Shown here piece after piece: positions 36,139 through 44,444 of a DNA stretch of 64,000 nt. Positions within the stretch are counted from its first letter, which is position 1. Every line of letters begins with the position of its first letter. Source of the DNA: CBDDDW01 sp965226805. GTDB taxonomy: Bacteria > Chloroflexota > Dehalococcoidia > Lucifugimonadales > JAGWBF01. Location: the NCBI GenBank assembly GCA_965226805.1, contig CBDDDW010000024.1, forward strand, positions 62,001 to 126,000, in the 5' to 3' direction. The notes beneath the pieces are model-generated. The model worked only from the letters and a program-made list of their open reading frames with translations, had not been told where the DNA came from and made no database searches. The translations under genes were made by a program, and so were the position numbers.

Positions 36139-36271
36139 CACCCAACAGTCTTCCGATAATGAACAGCGGGCCGCCAAGAGATGCCCGTAACCAGACCCGC
36201 TTTGCGGCCTGGCACAAAGAGTTCTTTTTTGCCGCGGGCTCGCGAGGGATCGTTCCTTCTTGCCGGTCTGC

Positions 36272-36697
36272 CTACGACTCCGATCCCGGCGCAGGAATAA
36301 CCCCAAGTTGCTGCATCATCCCCATCTCGTCGGTGATGTCCCACATTTCGACAATCTTGCCCCCGGCCAGACGGTGAACCGTCATCATTCCAATCGATAT
36401 CCCTTTGCCGATAGGAGCTATTCCCTGGAGTTCACCCGTGTGGGTCGCGACAATATTGAGTCTCGTCCAGACCTTATCGCCATCGGCAGCCTGGTCATGA
36501 ATCTCCATCTTGATTTCAGAGAACGCGTTCAGGTACATGCTGGCCATCTCTTTGAGCCCGCCTAGACCTTGTATCTCTACTCCCGCGGTCCCGTGATACA
36601 CCAGATCGGAGGAGAAATACTTGTCGAAGGCACCTAAGTCACCTGCTGCAGTATGTTCGAAGCTCTTGCGCACGAGTTCCTTGTTCTGATCAGACAT
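36272..36697 (-). CDS. SnoaL-like NTF2-fold protein
   Basis: A 141-residue protein with the cone-shaped NTF2-like fold: a helical start (NKELVRKSFEHTAAGDLGAFDKYF), YHG in DLVYHGTAG, and GKIVEMWDITDEMGMMQQLG near the end. These are ester cyclases or general small-molecule binding proteins. Complete and with a good ribosome-binding site (AGGAGG). It is not linked to a polyketide cluster, so the substrate is unknown. Confidence 0.85.
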   Translation of the reverse strand: MSDQNKELVRKSFEHTAAGDLGAFDKYFSSDLVYHGTAGVEIQGLGGLKEMASMYLNAFSEIKMEIHDQAADGDKVWTRLNIVATHTGELQGIAPIGKGISIGMMTVHRLAGGKIVEMWDITDEMGMMQQLGVIPAPGSES

Positions 36698-36842
36698 GAC
36701 ACACCTCCTGATGGACTTGTCGTGGATTATTCCACACTTCAGCGCAAAGTCAAGAAGAACTTGAATCTTGGGGATGTGGCATTTTCTCCTACACCTAACT
36801 AGCTCAGTAGCCGCGCCGTCAGGCGGTCGCGCCAGTGGTCAG

Positions 36843-37778
36843 CTACACCATAAACACCGGGGCGTTATCGGTAACGATCCGGTGTTCGGCTTCCAGGCCC
36901 CGGCGCAGGTAGCTGGGGAGGGCGCACATGCTCTTGTGGGAGATGCCGTCGTAGAAGCGGAGGGGCTTGGACAGCCTCTCCACGATCAGGCTATCGATGT
37001 GTTCCGGCTGAATCTCTTCAAAACTCGACTCGCCGTCGGTGGCGCTGTCTTTGGTGAAGGCCAGCACAAAGCCCCAGGTGGTGACGAAAGCAGGCACGAA
37101 AACGCTGTACGGGTGGGCCCGTGGAAAGACGGTGCCGAGGGTGCGTGCGATGGCAGTGAAGCACTCGGAAAAATTAAGGGGTCCCGAAGGGCCCGCCTGG
37201 GTCACCAGCATCCCGCCGGCGCTGATTTTCGATAAGGCAATCTTGTAAAATTCCTGGGTGTACAGCAGATAGGCGGGGCCTCCCTCCATCGGGTCCACCA
37301 GGTCCATCACCATCACGTCGAACTCTTCCTCGCAGGAGGCCAGGTACTGCCGGGCGTCCTCGTGAATCAGCTCCACTCTAGGGTCCTCGAAGCTGCCCTG
37401 GTGATGCTTGGGTAAGTAGCGGCGGCACAGGTCCACCACCTCCTGGTCTAGGTCCAGCATCACGACCCGCTCGACCGATTTATGAGCCAGCACCTCCCTC
37501 AGGGTGCCGCCCTCACCTCCGCCGGCGATGAACACAGAACGGGGCCCTGGGTGCAGCAGCATAGCCGGATGGACCAGCGCCTCGTGGTAGATGTGCTCGT
37601 CGGCCTCGGTGGACTGGGTCTTCCCGTCCAATACGAGGCACCGGCCGAAAGCATCGGTATCCAGGATATCCACGGCCTGAAAAGGCGTCTTACCCGTATG
37701 GACAATGTCCTTGATACGGTAGAGCATCATGAGGTCCGCGGTTACCGACTCGAAGTGCCATTTACCAGGTATATCCAT
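36843..37778 (-). CDS. speE: Polyamine aminopropyltransferase (spermidine synthase)
   Basis: Transfers the aminopropyl group of decarboxylated S-adenosylmethionine to a diamine. A 311-residue Rossmann methyltransferase-like protein with LVLDGKTQSTEADEHIYHEAL, the GGGEGGTLREVL AdoMet loop and VMDLVDP as acidic active-site region. It follows the speD gene after 21 bases, the standard polyamine operon order speD-speE. Length and motifs are normal; putrescine or agmatine specificity cannot be told. Confidence 0.93.
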   Translation of the reverse strand: MDIPGKWHFESVTADLMMLYRIKDIVHTGKTPFQAVDILDTDAFGRCLVLDGKTQSTEADEHIYHEALVHPAMLLHPGPRSVFIAGGGEGGTLREVLAHKSVERVVMLDLDQEVVDLCRRYLPKHHQGSFEDPRVELIHEDARQYLASCEEEFDVMVMDLVDPMEGGPAYLLYTQEFYKIALSKISAGGMLVTQAGPSGPLNFSECFTAIARTLGTVFPRAHPYSVFVPAFVTTWGFVLAFTKDSATDGESSFEEIQPEHIDSLIVERLSKPLRFYDGISHKSMCALPSYLRRGLEAEHRIVTDNAPVFMV

Positions 37779-37799
37779 AATCCCCCAGCTTGAGGAAGC

Positions 37800-38168
37800 T
37801 TAAAGGCTCACCACCTGCTTGGACCTGACTCCCCGCTTGACCTCGGTCAACGAGGGGTCTTTCGATTGAAGCCTCTCCACCAGGATCTGAGCAGCCCGAC
37901 GAGGCTCAAAGGAAGTGCCACAGGTGAATATGTCGGCCGCCGCGTAGCCATACTCGGGCCACGTGTGTATGAAGATATGGGACTCGGCGATGGCCAAGAC
38001 TCCTGTGACACCTTGCGGATCGAATCGGTGGAAGGATTCACCTATGACGTGTGCCCCTACCTCTTTCGCCACCTGCGCCATGGCGTTCTTGATGTAGTCC
38101 AAGTCGTCTAGAAGATCCCGGTTGCATTCATTGAGGTCCAACATCAACTGAATTCCTAGTACATTCAA
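37800..38168 (-). CDS. speD: S-adenosylmethionine decarboxylase proenzyme
   Basis: A 122-residue prokaryotic class 1 AdoMet decarboxylase. The self-cleavage serine is in LAIAESHIFIHTWPEYGYAAADIFTC (residue about 63, giving the pyruvoyl group), with Cys about 83 and HTWPEYG conserved. It makes decarboxylated AdoMet for SpeE, encoded next. It lies first in the operon. Confidence 0.94.
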   Translation of the reverse strand: MNVLGIQLMLDLNECNRDLLDDLDYIKNAMAQVAKEVGAHVIGESFHRFDPQGVTGVLAIAESHIFIHTWPEYGYAAADIFTCGTSFEPRRAAQILVERLQSKDPSLTEVKRGVRSKQVVSL

Positions 38169-38310
38169 TCACCTGCCCCCTAGTTAGATTTTTGGCCCAA
38201 ACGTAGATATTACACCTATGTACCCCGCTTATCAATACCCGGTATCTGCGCAAGCTTGAGGCACAACGTCCTACGTCCGCCCCTGGGTACACGCCACAAC
38301 ACGTCTTCGA

Positions 38311-38340
38311 CTGACACCGGAGCCGCCTGTATTGTATGAT
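38311..38340 (+). promoter_or_regulatory. Candidate promoter of the enoyl-CoA hydratase gene
   Basis: CTGACA at 38311-38316, an 18-base spacer and TATGAT at 38335-38340: 5 of 6 matches in each box. It lies about 70 bases before the TTG start. Confidence 0.6.
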
Positions 38341-38412
38341 TGGGTCTGATCAGAAGCGCTGAGCATTCTGTGACAGCCAGACCGCTGATGGATGACATTA
38401 GGGGGAACCGAG

Positions 38413-39192
38413 TTGGATTATCAGACTATCGAGCTGTCCGTGGAAGACCGCGTGGCAACCCTAACTCTCAACCGGCCCGAGACGCTCAACGCTCTGAGCC
38501 CACAGATGGCCGAGGAGCTTACCGACGCCGTAATAGAGGTTGAACGCAATGACGAGCTGAAGGCCCTGGTCATCCGGGGAGCGGGCCGCACCTTCTGCGC
38601 CGGCGCCGACTTGAAAGCCCTGGGAGACGCGTTCGGAGATCTCTCCTCCCTGAGCGACTTTACGAAAAAGGTCAACGGGTTTTTCTTCCGCCTTGAGGAG
38701 CTCCCCCTTCCGGTAATAGCCTTAGTGCACGGCCATGCCCTGGCCGGCGGCCTGGAGTTCCTGCTGGCCTGCGACATGGTCATCGCGGCAGAGGATGCCC
38801 GAATCGGCGACCAGCACGCCAACTTCGGACTGATGCCGGGGGCGGGTTCAACCCAACGTCTCCCAAGGAAGATCGGATACCAGAGGGCGATGGACCTTTT
38901 GCTCTCGGGACGCTGGCTCTCGGGGAAAGAGGCGGAGGAGTGGGGACTGGTGCTCAGGGCCGTACCAGTTACGGGTCTGGACGAGGCGCTGGAAGAGCTC
39001 CTCTCCACCCTGCGGGATAAGAGCAGGGCGGGTCTGGGCTGGATCAAGCTGGCCGTTCTGAGAGGGCAGGGTATGCACTTGAGAGAAGGGATCGCCTTCG
39101 AGTCTCAGTCCTTCATGCAGTATGTAGCCACCTCGCCTCATCCGAGAGAGGGAGTCCAGGCTTTCAAGGAACGCAGACAGCCCAAGTTTTAG
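38413..39192 (+). CDS. Enoyl-CoA hydratase/isomerase family protein
   Basis: A crotonase-fold protein of about 259 residues: RPETLNALSPQM, oxyanion-hole loops FCAGADLKAL and GHALAGGLEFLLACDM, then GLMPGAGSTQRLPR holding a catalytic Glu position that is Gly here. Hydratases have Glu in both loops; the second position is changed, so isomerase or another crotonase reaction is possible. The TTG at 38413 follows AGGGGGAA at good distance; the ATG at 38392 has none and adds seven residues. An SDR gene on the same strand is separated by a minisatellite and an IS1380 copy. Confidence 0.85.
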   Translation: MDYQTIELSVEDRVATLTLNRPETLNALSPQMAEELTDAVIEVERNDELKALVIRGAGRTFCAGADLKALGDAFGDLSSLSDFTKKVNGFFFRLEELPLPVIALVHGHALAGGLEFLLACDMVIAAEDARIGDQHANFGLMPGAGSTQRLPRKIGYQRAMDLLLSGRWLSGKEAEEWGLVLRAVPVTGLDEALEELLSTLRDKSRAGLGWIKLAVLRGQGMHLREGIAFESQSFMQYVATSPHPREGVQAFKERRQPKF

Positions 39193-39337
39193 GACCGCAT
39201 ATATTTTATATACATCTTTTTTACGCTAGTACCCAGTCAACTTAATCTGATATAAATGTCATTCTGAGTTATCATGCCCCGGTGGGCGCCACCGACAGAT
39301 GAAAATGAGGTGCGTTTTCCCCATGGTTCGACGAGCT

Positions 39338-39609
39338 CACCATGAGCGGTAATGGATGGTCTCTGCCCATTCATCCTAAGCGGTAACGGATGGTTTCTGC
39401 CCGCTCATCCTAAGCGCTAACGGATGGTTTCTGCCCGCTCATCCTAAGCGGTAAGGGATGGTCTCTGCCCGCTCATCCTAAGCGGTAATGGATGGTCTCT
39501 GCCCGCTCATCCTAAGCGGTAATGGATGGTCTCTGCCTGCTCATCCTGAGCGGTAAGGGACGGTCTCTGCCCGCTCATCCTGAGCCAGTCGAAGGACGAG
39601 GGCTTATTT
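39338..39609. repeat. 34-bp minisatellite, about 8 units
   Basis: Tandem units of 34 bases: CATCCTAAGCGGTAATGGAT, GGTCTCTGCCCGCT (repeat positions 39372, 39406, 39440, 39474, 39508, 39542, 39576). The last unit grades into CATCCTGAGCCAGTCGAAGG, a common intergenic motif, just as the 25-bp array does. It lies between the enoyl-CoA hydratase and an IS1380 copy. The region 39193-39337 has no gene. Confidence 0.9.
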
Positions 39610-39709
39610 TCAGAGCAGCGAAGCGAAGAATCTGGGATGGCCCCTCCCCAGATTCTTCCGTCGCTGGGCTCACTCAGAATGACATGCTATCGAAATCTTG
39701 TTGACTAAT

Positions 39710-41414
39710 CCCGAATCCACCGAAGGACACGGATGGACGGCGTGAGGACAGCGGAAGGGGGTGGGTGAGGGAGCTACAGGGGAGATGGCCTGGGGTCTTG
39801 GGGTAGATGGGAGGCCGGCGGAGGGTCTTCAGGCGCCGCACAGGGCCCCTAAGGCCCTATGCGGGAGTTGCGATGCGCGGGATGGCGAGAGGATACGCAG
39901 CAGGGGACTCTCGCGACCGGGGTGGCGCGAGATTGCGGGGACGTTGGGTCAGTTGCAGGCTGGCCGTCAGGCCGGGAATGGAATGGCTTGCAGCCGGGCC
40001 AAGGCGCGACTGAACTGGGTTTCCCAAGGCCAGCGCCGGGGGAGATGCAAAGTGAGGCGGCGCGCCGAGCGGGTGATCCGTCCCACCAGAGCGAAGACCC
40101 GCCGCCTGAGGGTCTTGGTGGTCACGATCTGCTGACCCAGGCCGATGCGGGCTGTCCAGCGGGCCAGGTTATGCGCCATCACCTGGACCGCCAGCCAGGC
40201 GCCGTTGGCGGCGAAGCGCCCCGACGGCATGTGGTTCAGCCCGACGCCGTACTTGAGGTCGCGTATGGCGTTCTCGACCTCGGCGTGGCGGCGATGATCG
40301 GCCTCCAGTTCCAGCGTCTCCCCATCGCGGTCGGTGATGAAGGCGTGATAGCTGTATCTGGCGAAGAGGGCGAGCTGGGAACCGGGCGTCGGCTTCACCC
40401 GCCGGACAATGAGCCGCACCGGCGCGGCGTCCGGCTTGGTCTGGAACGGGGTGTAAGTCGTCTCGGCGACATCGGCGGCGCCGTCCATCCAGTAGGGAAT
40501 GGGAGTCCAGTCCTCCTCTGGTATCGCCTCGATCAGGTCCCGCAGGCTGGCGCGCTGGCGGATGGTGATAGAGAAGCGGACATCCATTTCCCGGCAGGCG
40601 GCAACGACAGTGTGGGCGTAGAAGCCGCTGTCGGCCCGCACCGTGAGTTGTCCCCTGGCCCCGCCGTAGCGCACCCGCCCCACCGTCTCACGCAGGAAGT
40701 GGGCGGCGCCACGGGCGGTGTTGGCCCGGCCCTCGCGCAGCCGGGACATCAGCACCTCGCCGGTGCCGGCGGCAATGGCCAGCAGCGGGTGATAGCCGCG
40801 GGCGCCGGTATAGCCGTGGTGGCGCGCTCCCTCCTTGGCCAGTCCATAGGTCTCGCAGATGGTCGAGTCCAGGTCGATGGTCAGGGGCGAGTCGCCGGGT
40901 CCGGCCCCAGCGGCCCAGGCCCGGGCCAACAACTGGCGGCTCACGCGGTCGAGTTGACGGACATGCCCCCACCGGAAGCTGCGCAGGAAGGTCCCCAGGG
41001 TGGATGGCGCCTTGACCACGCAGCCTAGAACACCGACCGTCCCACCAGCGCGCAGCGCATCGGCGTCGTCGATGCAGTCGCCGCCTGCCAGCGCGGAAGC
41101 GACCAGCGTCAGCATCTTGTCCCCAGTGTTCGCCCGTCCCGGCGCTCCGCCGAGGTCAAGGTGATGGTCGACGAGTTCCCGCAGGCCCAGGTGCCGGGCT
41201 AGGGTGGCCGGCAGGAGCAGGCCGGCATTGGCCACCAGGCGATGGTCGTCAAAGAGGATGCGGATACGGTCGGGTTTGTTCTGTGGCAGCATCTATTGGG
41301 TGCTCCTTGTTTCCGGGCTGGTTTCTGTTCCAAAACCATTATCCCAGATTCAGAGGAGCACCCGATGGCTTCTTCAAGGACTGTCCCCAAGGCCGTCCTT
41401 CGGTGGATTCGGGC
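39710..41414 (-). mobile_element. IS1380-family insertion sequence, copy B
   Basis: A 1705-bp element, almost identical to copy A (10288-11992) over its length, with the same terminal inverted repeats. The target duplication is CTAA if the ends are moved by one base (39705-39708 and 41414-41417), or TAAT/TAAG otherwise. It sits about 44 bases upstream of the SDR start and thus separates that gene from anything upstream. Confidence 0.93.
39967..41292 (-). CDS. IS1380-family DDE transposase, copy B
   Basis: The 441-residue protein is identical to the copy at 10545-11870, with Asp in IDLDSTICE, Asp in RADSGFY and Glu in AEVENAIRD. The open frame is intact. It is the only gene of the element and acts on its 19-bp ends. 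Confidence 0.95.
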   Translation of the reverse strand: MLPQNKPDRIRILFDDHRLVANAGLLLPATLARHLGLRELVDHHLDLGGAPGRANTGDKMLTLVASALAGGDCIDDADALRAGGTVGVLGCVVKAPSTLGTFLRSFRWGHVRQLDRVSRQLLARAWAAGAGPGDSPLTIDLDSTICETYGLAKEGARHHGYTGARGYHPLLAIAAGTGEVLMSRLREGRANTARGAAHFLRETVGRVRYGGARGQLTVRADSGFYAHTVVAACREMDVRFSITIRQRASLRDLIEAIPEEDWTPIPYWMDGAADVAETTYTPFQTKPDAAPVRLIVRRVKPTPGSQLALFARYSYHAFITDRDGETLELEADHRRHAEVENAIRDLKYGVGLNHMPSGRFAANGAWLAVQVMAHNLARWTARIGLGQQIVTTKTLRRRVFALVGRITRSARRLTLHLPRRWPWETQFSRALARLQAIPFPA

Positions 41415-41457
41415 TAAGTACTAGGCTTGTTCATCAAAAGGACTTGTGGAGGACATT

Positions 41458-42252
41458 ATGGAACTGGGACTTCGAGGCAAAGGAGTAATAGTCACAGGCG
41501 GTGGCTCTAACATCGGACGGGCTATCGTCCATGCCTTCGCCGAGGAGGGGAGCAATATCGCCATCGCTGAGATCGACCAGGCCCAGGGAGAGAAAGTCGC
41601 GCAGGAGGTGTCGGGAAACGGCTCTGGCGCCAGGGCCATCGTAATCAAAACCGACGTGTCAGACCACCAGCAGGTGGAGGCAATGGTGGCTCGGACCATT
41701 GTGGAGTTCGGTGGGATAGATGTGCTGGTGAACAACGTGGGCTGGACCGTGGACAGGCTGTTCATGGAGAAACCGCGGGGGGAGTGGGAGAAGGAGGTGC
41801 AGCTAAATCTGTGGAGCCCGATCAACTGCATACGCGCCGTTTTGCCTAACATGATAGAGAGACAAGGCGGCTCGATCGTGAGCATCGCCTCAGATGCGGG
41901 CCGTATCGGGGAGTACCGGGAGGCCGTCTACTCGGCGTGCAAAGGTGGGGTCATCGCCCTGAGCAAGGCGGTCGCCCGGGAGATGGGACGCCACGGAATC
42001 CGGCTGAATATAGTGTGCCCCGGGCTCACCGTACCCCAGTCGCCGGAGGAGATGAGCAGCGAGAGCATGTGGCACGAGATGGGGCAGGTCTTCACAGATG
42101 AGGTCCTGGAGAAGGTGAGGCGAGGCTATGTCCTCCGCCGCCTCGGCACGGCTGACGAGGTGGCGAAGGCCGCCGTCTTCCTGGCCTCAGACGCGGCCGG
42201 CTTCATCACGGGCCAGACCCTCAGCGTCAGCGGCGGATACACGATGATGTAG
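41458..42252 (+). CDS. Short-chain dehydrogenase/reductase
   Basis: A 264-residue classical SDR: VTGGGSNIGRAI cofactor motif, NNVG in VLVNNVGWTVDR, Ser in SIVSIASDAG and YSACKGGVIALSK for catalytic Tyr and Lys, GGYTMM end. It resembles cyclohexanol/hydroxyacyl dehydrogenases. ATG 41458 follows GGAGGA; an upstream GTG at 41446 is less likely. It may have been in an operon with the enoyl-CoA hydratase before the IS1380 copy entered. Confidence 0.9.
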   Translation: MELGLRGKGVIVTGGGSNIGRAIVHAFAEEGSNIAIAEIDQAQGEKVAQEVSGNGSGARAIVIKTDVSDHQQVEAMVARTIVEFGGIDVLVNNVGWTVDRLFMEKPRGEWEKEVQLNLWSPINCIRAVLPNMIERQGGSIVSIASDAGRIGEYREAVYSACKGGVIALSKAVAREMGRHGIRLNIVCPGLTVPQSPEEMSSESMWHEMGQVFTDEVLEKVRRGYVLRRLGTADEVAKAAVFLASDAAGFITGQTLSVSGGYTMM

Positions 42253-42268
42253 CAGAGGGGCGCATGCA

Positions 42269-42455
42269 ATGAAACTGAACTACTACAAAGAGACCGATTC
42301 TCTTTATATAGACCTGAGTCACCGGACTAGCGTAGACTCTCAAGAGGTTGCTCCAGGAGTCGTTTTGGACTTTGATGAAAATGGACACCTGGCAGGCATT
42401 TGAAGTCGACAATGCCAGCGAACTGCTTGATCTGACCCGACTGGACACGGAGTAG
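42269..42455 (+). pseudogene. DUF2283 protein gene with one-base insertion
   Basis: Start MKLNYYKETDSLYIDLS, then SREV-like SQEVAPGVVLDFDENGHLAG: a typical DUF2283 protein of about 60 residues. In the run TTT at 42399-42401 an extra T moves the frame; in the next frame EVDNASELLDLTRLDTE continues the family sequence and stops at 42455. The gene is therefore broken or has an assembly error. It is 17 bases after the SDR stop. DUF2283 genes often accompany toxin-antitoxin-like modules. Confidence 0.8.
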
Positions 42456-42584
42456 ATTCCAATTCAGCAGAGTAAAGGAACATGTTCTAAACAATAAATG
42501 TGGATTGAGGTGGTCCCCAAAATTCGGACAGGTGGCTAAGAGAGAGTCCCGCTCCTAAAATAGGACGGAAAGAAGGAGCAGGAC

Positions 42585-42875
42585 ATGAAGCAAACACGTA
42601 AGAAGCACAGCCCAGTCTTCAAGGGCAAAGTGGCTTTGGCCGCGCTCCAGGGGGAGCACACCATTGCAGAGCTGGCCAGCCGGTTTGAAGTCCACCCGAG
42701 CCAGATCCATGCCTGGAAGAAGGCCTTGACTCAGGGGGCGCCGCACCTCTTTGAAAATGGTGCTGGACGCCAGGAGAAGGACCAAGAGGTCCTCACTGCC
42801 CAGCTCTACCAACAGATTGGGCAGCTCAAGGTGGAACGGGATTTTGCAACGTTGTCACGGAGCTTCGGGTTGTGA
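42585..42875 (+). CDS. IS3-family OrfA, copy B
   Basis: A 96-residue HTH protein identical to copy A except that DFATLSRSFGL replaces DFLSRSFGL. The underlying six-base insertion removes the T-TTT-TTG frameshift heptamer of copy A, so no OrfAB fusion should be made. It can still bind DNA and might act as inhibitor of copy A. Confidence 0.9.
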   Translation: MKQTRKKHSPVFKGKVALAALQGEHTIAELASRFEVHPSQIHAWKKALTQGAPHLFENGAGRQEKDQEVLTAQLYQQIGQLKVERDFATLSRSFGL

Positions 42876-43779
42876 GCCGGTCCCAACGCCGGGCCATGAT
42901 TGACCGAGAAGAACCGAAGCTGTCTCTGGTGCGCCAGTGCGCCTTGCTGGGTATCAGCCGCTCCTCGTTGTACTACCTGCCAACCGAGGCCGGCGCCGAG
43001 GACATGGAGTTGATGGCCCTCATAGACCAACAGTACCTGAAGACACCTTTCTACGGCTCCAGAAGGATGACTGCCTGGCGCAGAAATCACGGACACCAGG
43101 TCAACCGCAAGCGGGTCCGCCGGCTGATGCAGCTGATAGGCCTGGAGGCCATCTACCGGCGTCCCAACACCACCAAGCCAAACCCAGGGCATAAGGTCTA
43201 TCCGTACTTGCTCAGGGGGCTGGAGATCAACCGGGTCAACCAGGTGTGGGCCACCGACATCACCTACATACCCATGGCTCGGGGTTTCCTCTACTTGATG
43301 GCCATCATGGACTGGCACAGACTCCGCTACGTGCTGGCCTGGCGGCTGTCCAGTACACCCTGGAGGTAGACTTCTGTGTTGCGGCTCTGGAAGAGGCCTT
43401 GAGCAAGGGTCGGCCACAGATCTTCAACACCGACCAGGGCAGCCAGTTCACCAGCGAGGCCTTCACCAGCATGCTGCTGGCGCAAGGCGTTCAAGTGAGC
43501 ATGGACGGCAGGGGCCGGTGCATGGACAACGTCTTCGTGGAACGGCTGTGGCGCAGCATCAAGTACGAGGAGGTGTACCTGAAGGCATACCAAAATGGGA
43601 CTGAGGCCAGAAAAGGGATTGGGGCTTATCTGGCCTTCTACAACCAAGAGCGGCCCCATCAAGCCCTGGGCTATCGGTCACCGGGTCAGGTGTTCCATGC
43701 AGTGAGCCCACAAAGGTGTTTACTGGAACATCCACAAGCCTTACAATCGGATGAAGGTTTACGAGACACCCAGCGGTAG
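42872..43779 (+). pseudogene. IS3-family OrfB, frameshifted
   Basis: The first 150 residues match copy A up to AIMDWH; then insertions of three bases (near 43320) and two bases (near 43352) change the frame and the protein ends at 43369. The remaining part (EVDFCVAALEEALSKG to the end) continues in another frame. The second Asp and the Glu of the catalytic core are lost from the first frame, so the enzyme is dead. Confidence 0.88.
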
Positions 43780-43916
43780 ACTCTCTTATTTTAGCCTCAC
43801 CGCTGTCCTGATGATGGGGTCCACTTGAGATATTCACAGTTTCATCAGGATAACGAGGAAGAAGTCTGAAGCCGTTAGGCCCACTTAATCTGCTAGCACA
43901 TGAGCTCAGCTGAATC

Positions 43917-44183
43917 ATGAGCACGCACAGTGGATTCTTAGTCCGAATCTTGAAGGGGAGATCAGATGCTAACATCTCTTTCGCGAGATTACGCCGATTA
44001 TTAAGCTACTTCGAATTTGAGGAACGCATTCGTGGGAGTCATCACATCTTCACTAAGGAAGGGGTAGAAGAAATCCTTAACTTACAGCCCCGGGGGGCGA
44101 AAGCGAAACCATATCAGGTCAAGCAGGTACGTGTCGTAATCCTAAAGTACAAGTTAGGAGGCAGCGAAGATGTTCAAATATGA
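43917..44183 (+). CDS. hicA: HicA-family mRNA interferase toxin, second pair
   Basis: An 88-residue HicA-like toxin. RGSHHIFTKEGVEEILNLQP is the catalytic loop, with His in GSH, and PYQVKQVRVVILKYKL is the last helix. It is not close in sequence to the HicA at 1935-2129. It overlaps hicB by 14 bases (toxin first). Immediately upstream lies the damaged IS3 copy, which may have separated it from its former promoter. Confidence 0.85.
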   Translation: MSTHSGFLVRILKGRSDANISFARLRRLLSYFEFEERIRGSHHIFTKEGVEEILNLQPRGAKAKPYQVKQVRVVILKYKLGGSEDVQI

Positions 44184-44379
44184 AGTTATCATCTTCTGGA
44201 GCGAGGAGGATCGAGCATTTATATCAGAGGTCCCGGAGCTACCTGGATGTGCAGCAGACGGGGCGACCTATCAGGAAGCCCTTGCCAATGTGGAGGTGGT
44301 AATTCAGGAGTGGATCGAGACCGCTAAGGAGTTAGGACGCCCCATTCCAGAACCCAAAGGGCGGTTACTTTTTGCATAG
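44170..44379 (+). CDS. hicB: HicB-family antitoxin, second pair
   Basis: A 69-residue HicB short form: FKYEVIIFWSEEDRAFISEV, then PELPGCAADGATYQEAL. The ELPGC..DG.T.EEA-like pattern is the family hallmark. A GGAGG site lies within the hicA end. No C-terminal DNA-binding domain is present, as in the first pair. Confidence 0.87.
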   Translation: MFKYEVIIFWSEEDRAFISEVPELPGCAADGATYQEALANVEVVIQEWIETAKELGRPIPEPKGRLLFA

Positions 44380-44444
44380 CTGCGCTGGCTAACTACTAGC
44401 CACTGGCAGTACACCATATGGCCCTTCGTCTTCGGGCTCGCTCA

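Larger units (their letters stand above)
34616..36140 (+). mobile_element. IS3-type insertion sequence, second family
   Basis: About 1525 bp, ends TGTCAGCGCAATTGGACA and (reversed) TGTCAGCGGTTTTGGACA, with TG...CA termini. The flanking bases GGG and CCC extend the inverted repeat rather than form a direct duplication, so the exact ends are open by a few bases, and no target duplication was found. orfA and orfB overlap by four bases. It is a different element from the IS3 copies at 8538 and 42506. Confidence 0.88.
42506..43828 (+). mobile_element. IS3-family insertion sequence, copy B (damaged)
   Basis: About 1323 bp, the same element as 8538-9850 in the opposite orientation, with 3-bp duplications GAT at 42503-42505 and 43829-43831. 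It has small insertions relative to copy A: six bases near 42845 in orfA and three plus two bases around 43320 and 43352 in orfB, which break the frame. Confidence 0.93.
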
